A DNA stretch of 10,551 nucleotides. Origin: an uncultured Verrucomicrobiales bacterium (GTDB lineage: Bacteria > Verrucomicrobiota > Verrucomicrobiia > Verrucomicrobiales > Akkermansiaceae). Where the stretch lies: NCBI GenBank assembly GCA_937905985.1, contig CALCWC010000080.1, positions 1-10,551 on the forward strand. The letters are read 5' to 3'. This document shows positions 5,720 through 10,551 of this stretch, piece by piece. The first letter of the stretch is position 1, and every line of letters begins with the position of its first letter. A model generated the notes under the pieces. It was not told the DNA's origin, made no database searches, and was given only the letters and a program-made list of their open reading frames with translations. The position numbers were made by a program, and so were the translations under genes.

Positions 5720-7003
5720 TCAAGCTTGCGGCTTGATGCAGTCCGCGCCGAAGTACGGCACCAGGGCCTGCGGAATGCGCACGGAGCCGTCCGGCTGCTG
5801 GCACTGCTCCAGCAGGGCCACATACAGGCGCGGCAGGGCCGTGCCGGAGCCGTTGAGCGTGTACGGAACGCGCACCTTGCCGTCCGCGCCCTTGTAGCGC
5901 AGCTTCATGCGGCGGGCCTGGTAATCCGTGAAGCAGGAGCAGCTGGACACCTCCAGGTACTTGCCCTGCCCCGGCGCCCACACCTCAATATCGTAGGTCT
6001 TGGCGGAGGAGAAACCCACGTCTCCGGTGCAAAGCTCGATGACGCGATAGTGCAGGCCGAGCTTCTGCAGGATGCTTTCAGCGTGGCCGGTGAGCTTCTC
6101 CAGCTCGTTCCAGCCGTCCTCCGGCTTGCAGATTTCCACCAGCTCCACCTTGTCGAACTGGTGAACGCGGATCATGCCCTTGTTCTCGCGCCCGGCGGAC
6201 CCGGCCTCGCGGCGGAAGCAGGGCGTGTAGGCGGTCATCTTGATGGGCAGGTCGCTCTCCTTGACGATTTGGTCGCGGCAGAGGTTGGTGACGGGCACCT
6301 CGGCGGTGGGCACCATGAACATCTGGTTTTCCTCCAGGCCGTACATGTCCTCCTCGAACTTGGGCAGCTGGCCCGTGCCGTACATGCACTCGCGGCGCAC
6401 CATGAAGGGCACGCCCGTCTCCTGGTAGCCGTTCTCCAGCGTCTGCGTGTCCAGCAGGAAGTTGATGAGCGCGCGTTCCAAACGCGCACCCAGCCCGCGA
6501 TACACGATGAAGCCGGAACCGGAGATGCGCGCGGCATCCTCAAAGTTCAGCAGACCCAGGCGCGTGCCGATTTCCACATGGTCCTTGGGGTCGGCAATTT
6601 CCGGCTTGCTGCCCCACTGGCGCAGCTCCGGGTTGGCGGTCTCGTCCATACCCACGGGGGCGCCGTCGTGCGGCATGTTGGGGATGGAGAGCAGCAGCAG
6701 CTCCTGCTCCTCGCCGGCGGCGGTGCAGATGGCGTCCAGCTCCTTGATGCGGTCGCCCACCTCGCCCATGCGCTTCTTGAGCTCCTCCGCCTCATCGCGG
6801 CGGCCCTCCTTCATCATCTGGCCGATAAGCTTGGAAGAACTGTTGCGCTCCTGGGAGAGCGCCTGCTTCTCCGTTTCCGCGGCGCGGCGTTTCTCGTCGC
6901 ACTCCAAAACCTTGTCTACGAGCATCCAATGCTCCCCGCCACGCAGGCGGACGCGTTCCTTGACGTAATCGGGCTTTTCCCTGACAATACGGATATCTAG
7001 CAT
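5720..7003 (-). CDS. serS: Seryl-tRNA synthetase
   Basis: This 427-residue protein has the normal bacterial length. It charges tRNA-Ser with serine (and starts selenocysteine synthesis where present), in the cytoplasm. The N-terminal domain (about 1-105) is the long antiparallel coiled coil that holds the tRNA variable arm, seen as charged heptads at 30-98. The class II catalytic core follows: TAEVPVTNL at 233-241 with the serine-binding TAE triad, motif 2 CFRREAGSAGRENKGMIRVH at 262-281 with Arg264, and motif 3 NGSGTALPRLYVALLEQ at 384-400 with Arg392. The ATG at 7003 gives the usual MLDIRIVREKPDYVK start. It lies 51 nt after the glycosyltransferase but has its own consensus promoter, and it is followed by the ExbB-like cluster. 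The start codon is 9 nt from the -10 box. Confidence 0.98.
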   Translation of the reverse strand: MLDIRIVREKPDYVKERVRLRGGEHWMLVDKVLECDEKRRAAETEKQALSQERNSSSKLIGQMMKEGRRDEAEELKKRMGEVGDRIKELDAICTAAGEEQELLLLSIPNMPHDGAPVGMDETANPELRQWGSKPEIADPKDHVEIGTRLGLLNFEDAARISGSGFIVYRGLGARLERALINFLLDTQTLENGYQETGVPFMVRRECMYGTGQLPKFEEDMYGLEENQMFMVPTAEVPVTNLCRDQIVKESDLPIKMTAYTPCFRREAGSAGRENKGMIRVHQFDKVELVEICKPEDGWNELEKLTGHAESILQKLGLHYRVIELCTGDVGFSSAKTYDIEVWAPGQGKYLEVSSCSCFTDYQARRMKLRYKGADGKVRVPYTLNGSGTALPRLYVALLEQCQQPDGSVRIPQALVPYFGADCIKPQA

Positions 7004-7012
7004 AACGCGCCT

Positions 7013-7040
7013 ATTATACGCCCCGCGCCGCGTGTTTCAA
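7013..7040 (-). promoter_or_regulatory. serS promoter, leaderless type
   Basis: Minus strand: -35 TTGAAA (7040-7035), a 16-nt spacer, then a consensus -10 TATAAT (7018-7013). The gap to the ATG at 7003 is 9 nt (AGGCGCGTT), with no ribosome binding site. This is the strongest protein-gene promoter in the window. Confidence 0.8.
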
Positions 7041-7054
7041 GCGCAAAAAGCGGC

Positions 7055-7801
7055 TCAGACCTTGCGGGTGAGGCAATACCAGAGGAATTTACTGTTGTGG
7101 ACGCAGTAGCGTTTGAAAAGGCGGCGGGGTTCGCAGCAGAGGCGGTAGAGCCACTCCAAGCCGTGGGAGCGGATCCAGGCGGGGGCCTGCTTCACCAGGC
7201 CGGCGTGGAAGTTGAAGGCGGCACCCACGCCGAAGTAGAGCGCGGGGGGCAGCTGGCTGCGGTTGGCGAAGAGCCAGCGCTCCTGCTTGGGACAGCCGAG
7301 GCCCACCCACACGCAGTTGGCGCCGCTGGCGCGGATGGCGTCGAAAATCCGCTCGTTGGTGTCCTCCGGCCAATCGCCCATGGGCGGGCAGAAATGGCCC
7401 GCGATTTCCACGCCGGGGAAACGCTCGCCCAGGCGCTGTGTCAGCAGGGATATCGCCTCCTCCGTGCCGCCCACCATGAAATGCTTCAAATGCGCCGCGC
7501 GCCCCTTGTCCCACATCATCTCCATCACGTCCGGGCCGTACAGGCGGTGGGCATCCGCGCCCTTGTGCTTCATCAGCCACACGATGGGCATGCCGTCCGG
7601 GCAGATGTAGTCGAACCCGCGCACGCCCGCGCCGTATTCCTCATCCCCTAAGATGCGGGTGAGCACATGCACGTCAGAGTGCGCGGTCAGCAACGCGCGG
7701 TCCGCGGCAACGGCGGTTTCCGCCCAAAATGCGCACGCGTCCTCCAGGGACGCCGCCACATACGGGATGCCGAAAACCTCCATGCGTTCCAACGCTGCCA
7801 T
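7055..7801 (-). CDS. WecG/TagA/CpsF-family glycosyltransferase (GT26)
   Basis: This family transfers an N-acetylmannosamine-type or other sugar from a nucleotide sugar to a lipid-linked acceptor in building surface glycans, at the cytoplasmic face of the membrane. The 248-residue protein has the family marks in order: FGIPYVAAS (10-18), TAHSDVHVL (39-47, in place of TPN), CPDGMPIVWL (67-76), LYGPDVM (88-93), FMVGG (108-112), VGLGCPKQE (166-174), FGVGAAFNFHAGLVKQAPAWI (190-210) and the tail GLEWLYRL with EPRRLFKRY (214-232). The frame could begin at a TTG at 7837, but that codon is part of the -35 box, so I choose the ATG at 7801; the ATG at 7783 is a second option. The sugar and acceptor cannot be read from sequence. 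No other glycan genes are in view. Confidence 0.93.
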   Translation of the reverse strand: MAALERMEVFGIPYVAASLEDACAFWAETAVAADRALLTAHSDVHVLTRILGDEEYGAGVRGFDYICPDGMPIVWLMKHKGADAHRLYGPDVMEMMWDKGRAAHLKHFMVGGTEEAISLLTQRLGERFPGVEIAGHFCPPMGDWPEDTNERIFDAIRASGANCVWVGLGCPKQERWLFANRSQLPPALYFGVGAAFNFHAGLVKQAPAWIRSHGLEWLYRLCCEPRRLFKRYCVHNSKFLWYCLTRKV

Positions 7802-7808
7802 GCGCGGT

Positions 7809-7837
7809 ACAGTAGGGCATAGGCGGGAAAAAGTCAA
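7809..7837 (-). promoter_or_regulatory. Glycosyltransferase promoter, leaderless type
   Basis: Minus strand: -35 TTGACT (7837-7832), a 17-nt spacer, then -10 TACTGT (7814-7809), with 7 nt to the ATG at 7801. The expected first transcribed base is at or next to the A of the ATG. This decides against the longer TTG-initiated frame. Confidence 0.6.
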
Positions 7838-7843
7838 GCGATT

Positions 7844-7930
7844 CTACCTGTGGTATTTCTTGCGGAAGTCGAGGATGGCCATCTGCTTGGAGATGGAGGC
7901 TTCCAGGAAGGTGAGTTCCCCGCGGGACAT
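7844..7930 (-). CDS. Possible 28-residue small protein or gene remnant
   Basis: An ATG at 7930 opens a frame of 28 residues ending KKYHR and a TAG, just before the glycosyltransferase -35 box. The residues are protein-like: an acidic/hydrophobic first half (GELTFLEASIS) and a basic end (ILDFRKKYHR), with mostly G or C in third codon positions. No proper ribosome binding site or promoter is seen, and an in-frame TAG lies about 24 nt upstream of the ATG. It may be a small protein or the tail of a lost gene. I do not recognise it. Confidence 0.25.
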   Translation of the reverse strand: MSRGELTFLEASISKQMAILDFRKKYHR

Positions 7931-7954
7931 GGCTCCATGCAATTGAGTGCGCGC

Positions 7955-7977
7955 CTACAGTTTTCCTAATACTGTAG
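7955..7977 (-). promoter_or_regulatory. Palindromic 23-bp site, copy A
   Basis: An imperfect palindrome with 7-bp outer arms (ctacagt/actgtag). Read on the minus strand it equals the plus-strand site 8110-8132 at 21 of 23 positions. It is the outer member of an inverted pair. It lies over no recognisable promoter. Confidence 0.6.
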
Positions 7978-8073
7978 TTCTGCCAGATGCCCGAATTCCC
8001 AGCAACCATCGGGGAAATCTGTTTACACTCCTCCGGCGGCAACGTGGGACTCGAGGATAGAATTGCCTCTCAA

Positions 8074-8089
8074 ATGATTAATAAATCAT
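8074..8089. promoter_or_regulatory. A/T-rich palindrome upstream of the autotransporter promoter
   Basis: A perfect palindrome of ATGATT/AATCAT arms with a 4-nt AATA loop, followed by GTTTTTCTCAAAAATG up to the -35. It could bind a regulator, or the A/T-rich stretch could act as an UP element. The stem is too weak for a good terminator. Elsewhere in 7978-8073 I see nothing of note. Confidence 0.3.
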
Positions 8090-8106
8090 GTTTTTCTCAA
8101 AAATGC

Positions 8107-8135
8107 TTGCTACAGTATTAGGAATACTGTATGCT
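8107..8135 (+). promoter_or_regulatory. Autotransporter promoter with operator-like palindrome in the spacer
   Basis: -35 TTGCTA (8107-8112), an exact 17-nt spacer, then -10 TATGCT (8130-8135). The start point would be near 8142, giving a leader of about 50 nt without a clear Shine-Dalgarno sequence. The palindrome 8110-8132 (tacagtatt-agg-aatactgta) covers the spacer and the inner edges of both boxes, so a protein bound there would block polymerase. Confidence 0.65.
8110..8132 (+). promoter_or_regulatory. Palindromic 23-bp site, copy B
   Basis: Near-perfect palindrome with 9-bp arms and a 3-nt centre, the inverted partner of 7955-7977. The inner ends of the two copies enclose 132 bp (7978-8109). 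The ACAGT..ACTGT order is the reverse of an SOS (LexA CTGT..ACAG) box, so I do not call it one. Confidence 0.65.
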
Positions 8136-8192
8136 AAACTACAGGCTGGTTCCACGGGGAAATCGCCATTCAAATCTCAACCGATACAGACT

Positions 8193-10551
8193 ATGAAACG
8201 AACATTGTTCATCACCATGTTGGCTGCCGCCCTCCTGGGCGCGCAGGGCCGTGCCGACGTTACCCCGTCGACCATCACTGGGTATACGTATGAAGAAGGA
8301 ATAGGGGGGAGCTGGATTAACCATAGCTACTACGGGGCATACAGCGAGTCGGGCAATGTGTCCGGCGGCGGTGTGCAAATCAAAGCCGACCCAAGCGGCA
8401 CGGACCACATACACCACGAATTGATAGGAGGGTACGCCGAATGTGGAGATGCTTTCAGCAATGCCGTCACCATGAACGGAGGCGAGGTCGGTGCCCTGTG
8501 TGGAGGGAGTACCGGGATCGTAAAGTACGGAACGCCGTATGGCGGCAACAGCTACAGCAACAGCGTTTCCGTGAACAGCGGACTGATAATGGAAACAATT
8601 ACTGGCGGTAATGCCCGGGAAAATGGTAACGGAAGCGGAGGAAGTGCCAACAACAACTCTGTCACCCTGACCAATGTACAACCCAGTTATAATCCCTACG
8701 GAGTTGTCCCCATCGAAGTCTTTGGAGGCTATGGCGAATATGATGCCTACAGGAACTCCGTAACCGTAACAGGAAGCGGCGCCATGAGAATATGGGGCGG
8801 CTATGCCTATGACAAAGACGCAAGCGACAATACGGTAAGCGTGACGGAATCGCAGGTTACCAGCGTAATAGGCGGCAAATCCGAGGAGGGCGATGCATGC
8901 GGTAATACGGTCACTATTGCCGATACAACTGTAAGCGAGGAAAGAGTAGTGGATGGTATATACGGCGGATATGCCGAACAGGGCGATGCCAACAACAACA
9001 CCGTCACCGTGACGGGCGGCCAGGCTGACACTGTCGAGGGCGGTTATGGAACAAACGCCAACGGCAACACCGTCACGGTCAGCGGTGTTACAATCGAATA
9101 TCAAGTTGAAGGCGGACGTGCCTTCAACGATGAAGGAACCGCCAACGACAACACGGTCACCATGAACGGCGGCCGGGTTGGACTCATTATAGCGGCCATA
9201 GGCGACAGCACCGTCGGCAACACCGTGGTCATGAACGGCGGGCAGACGGAATCCATCTGTGCCGGCGAGTCATTCGGAGGTGAGAACAGCGACAACACGG
9301 TCATCGTCACGGAGGGAGAGCTGCAGTACGGGATATCCGCCGGCGAGCTGTTCAATGGCGGGGAATTGCGCAACAACCGCGTGTACCTGGTGGGCAAGGG
9401 AGCCACAGCCACCATAGGCGGGAAGCAATACACCGGTGGAAACGCCGGAATCCAGGCGGGAGGTACCATAGATGCCGCTTATGTATTTGAAGATCCTGAA
9501 GAGGGAGCCCCCGCCTTCTCGGCTTCCGGCAACTCCGTCGATGTGTACGGCACGGGTATCAAAGCCGGGGCCGTCGCGTACTATGGGCTCACGCAGGCGC
9601 TCACCTTCCATCTGGGAGACGGGTTGGCAAACGCAGGAGAGCCGATGGTTACCATCACCAGCTACGGCTTGAACCTGACGGGCGTGGAGCTCGGCATCCG
9701 CGGAGACGACGTCACGGACTGGAGCAAGTTCGAGGGCCGTTCCATCACGCTGGTGCAGGCGGCGTACAACGTGACGGGCGTGGCAGCCGGAACGGAAGTC
9801 GACATCACCGATGAAGTGGGCGAGACGCTGGCCACGGCCACGCTGTCGCTCGGAAGCGGCAATGCGCTTGTGCTGACATTCCCGGGAGACGGCCCCGTCC
9901 CCGGGGAAGGCCCGGATGCGCTGGATGTGGCGCTGGTGAACTCCCTGTGGGCGAGCAGCGCATACGTGCGCGAGTTCGTGCGGCTCTCCGAGGCCCAGGG
10001 CTACGCCCTGAAGGCTGGCGACACCGCGGTGTGGGGCGGTGGGTTCGGCACCTTCATGCACACCACTGGCGACAAGGGCTTCAAGTCCAACGGCGGCGGC
10101 TACGGCATCGGCGTGAACCATGCCTTCTCCGCCGATACGTATGCAGGCATCAGCCTCGGCCAGGGCTTCGGCTCCTACCACAACAGCGGGGCGGACGGCA
10201 CCACGGTACACCAGCGCGCCACCCTGGCCGCCGCCACCGCCTCCACCCGCATCACCAAGGACCTTTCGCTGGGCGGCCACCTGGCCTTCGGCAACGTGCG
10301 CAACCGCGCGGATTGCCGACTGGACGGAGAATCCGGCCGCGCCCGCTGGAACGACAACGTGTTCAACCTGGGCGCGCGCGCCGCGTACGACTTCCATGTG
10401 ACGGAGACCACCGCCATCACGCCCTTCCTGGGGCTGGATTGGATGAACGGCGCGCATGAGAGCTTCGGCGGCGCATACGGACGCCACTACTCCCATGGCC
10501 GCCTGAACGAGCTGCGCATGCCCGTGGGCGTGACGGTGTCCACCAGCGCGG
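8193..10551 (+). CDS. Autotransporter with Asn-x-Val repeat passenger and outer-membrane beta-barrel (3' end cut by window)
   Basis: The frame stays open from the ATG at 8193 to the window end: 786 residues, no stop. A signal peptide (MKRTLFITMLAAALLGAQGRA, likely cut after Ala21) leads to a passenger of degenerate repeats of about 25-30 residues, at roughly 79-465. Each unit has a GG(Y/K/R) turn, then a polar stretch, then N-(T/S)-V-x-V/M, then a Gly turn; I count about 13 Asn-x-Val anchors, which suggests a beta-solenoid stalk. A linker helix (about 566-612, DVALVNSLWASSAYVREFV) precedes the autotransporter beta-domain from Trp614 (AVWGGGFGTFMHTTGDKG) with alternating strands such as GGYGIGVNHAF and AYAGISLG-like segments. 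Roughly the last third of the barrel lies outside. The passenger would be exposed on the surface; its ligand is unknown. Passenger codons are AT-richer than barrel codons. Confidence 0.92.
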   Translation, partial: MKRTLFITMLAAALLGAQGRADVTPSTITGYTYEEGIGGSWINHSYYGAYSESGNVSGGGVQIKADPSGTDHIHHELIGGYAECGDAFSNAVTMNGGEVGALCGGSTGIVKYGTPYGGNSYSNSVSVNSGLIMETITGGNARENGNGSGGSANNNSVTLTNVQPSYNPYGVVPIEVFGGYGEYDAYRNSVTVTGSGAMRIWGGYAYDKDASDNTVSVTESQVTSVIGGKSEEGDACGNTVTIADTTVSEERVVDGIYGGYAEQGDANNNTVTVTGGQADTVEGGYGTNANGNTVTVSGVTIEYQVEGGRAFNDEGTANDNTVTMNGGRVGLIIAAIGDSTVGNTVVMNGGQTESICAGESFGGENSDNTVIVTEGELQYGISAGELFNGGELRNNRVYLVGKGATATIGGKQYTGGNAGIQAGGTIDAAYVFEDPEEGAPAFSASGNSVDVYGTGIKAGAVAYYGLTQALTFHLGDGLANAGEPMVTITSYGLNLTGVELGIRGDDVTDWSKFEGRSITLVQAAYNVTGVAAGTEVDITDEVGETLATATLSLGSGNALVLTFPGDGPVPGEGPDALDVALVNSLWASSAYVREFVRLSEAQGYALKAGDTAVWGGGFGTFMHTTGDKGFKSNGGGYGIGVNHAFSADTYAGISLGQGFGSYHNSGADGTTVHQRATLAAATASTRITKDLSLGGHLAFGNVRNRADCRLDGESGRARWNDNVFNLGARAAYDFHVTETTAITPFLGLDWMNGAHESFGGAYGRHYSHGRLNELRMPVGVTVSTSA

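Noticed and set aside
5027..7000. A 657-residue open frame on the plus strand
   Set aside because: It is fully antisense to serS and the exbB-like gene, whose motifs are complete; its His/Ala/Leu-rich composition is the usual shadow of GC-rich codons.
7674..8042. A 122-residue minus-strand frame across the control region
   Set aside because: Half of it overlaps the glycosyltransferase out of frame, and the rest crosses the glycosyltransferase promoter and the palindromic site 7955-7977; no domain is seen.
7955..8132. LexA (SOS) boxes
   Set aside because: The half sites are in the order ACAGT..ACTGT, the reverse of CTGT..ACAG, and the spacing does not fit.
9270..10496. A 408-residue minus-strand frame, and a second one at 8139-9104
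   Set aside because: Both are antisense to the autotransporter, which has a signal peptide, repeats and barrel in one unbroken frame; the minus frames have no recognisable domains.

Overview
The window reads as chromosomal DNA of a GC-rich, diderm bacterium. Evidence is a lipoprotein signal, an ExbB/ExbD-type membrane pair and an autotransporter with an outer-membrane beta-barrel. The gene set, the dispersed hairpin repeats and the Asn-x-Val repeat autotransporter together fit Verrucomicrobiota, most likely an Akkermansia-like gut organism. That taxonomic call is inference; no rRNA or other decisive marker is present.

All genes from 104 to 7801 lie on the minus strand. In transcription order they are: a WecG/TagA-type glycosyltransferase (7801-7055); serS (7003-5720) followed by a tight four-gene membrane cluster, exbB-like (5665-5021), exbD-like (5012-4578), a single-pass Pro-rich protein (4578-4153) and a single-pass zinc-ribbon protein (4156-3941), closed by a hairpin at 3906-3925; then a 680 bp gene-free block of mirrored hairpins (3098-3777); leuB (3055-1961); xth (1892-1134); tRNA-Ala with anticodon CGC (1064-992) with a long terminator; and a small lipoprotein (748-104). 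The only plus-strand gene is a large autotransporter (from 8193) that runs off the right edge. It diverges from the glycosyltransferase across a control region of about 390 bp.

The housekeeping genes cover leucine synthesis, DNA repair, tRNA-Ser charging and tRNA-Ala. The envelope genes (glycosyltransferase, ExbB/ExbD-like cluster, lipoprotein, autotransporter) act at the cell surface. The four points most worth a second look are: (1) good -35/-10 pairs only 7-9 nt ahead of four start codons, which implies leaderless mRNAs; (2) a mirror-symmetric hairpin element at 3098-3777 with a shared 33-nt end module also found at the left edge of the window; (3) a 23-bp near-identical inverted pair at 7955-7977 and 8110-8132, one copy sitting exactly between the -35 and -10 of the autotransporter promoter, so either an operator pair or an invertible promoter; (4) an ExbD-like protein that lacks the membrane Asp and is coupled to two unrecognised membrane proteins.
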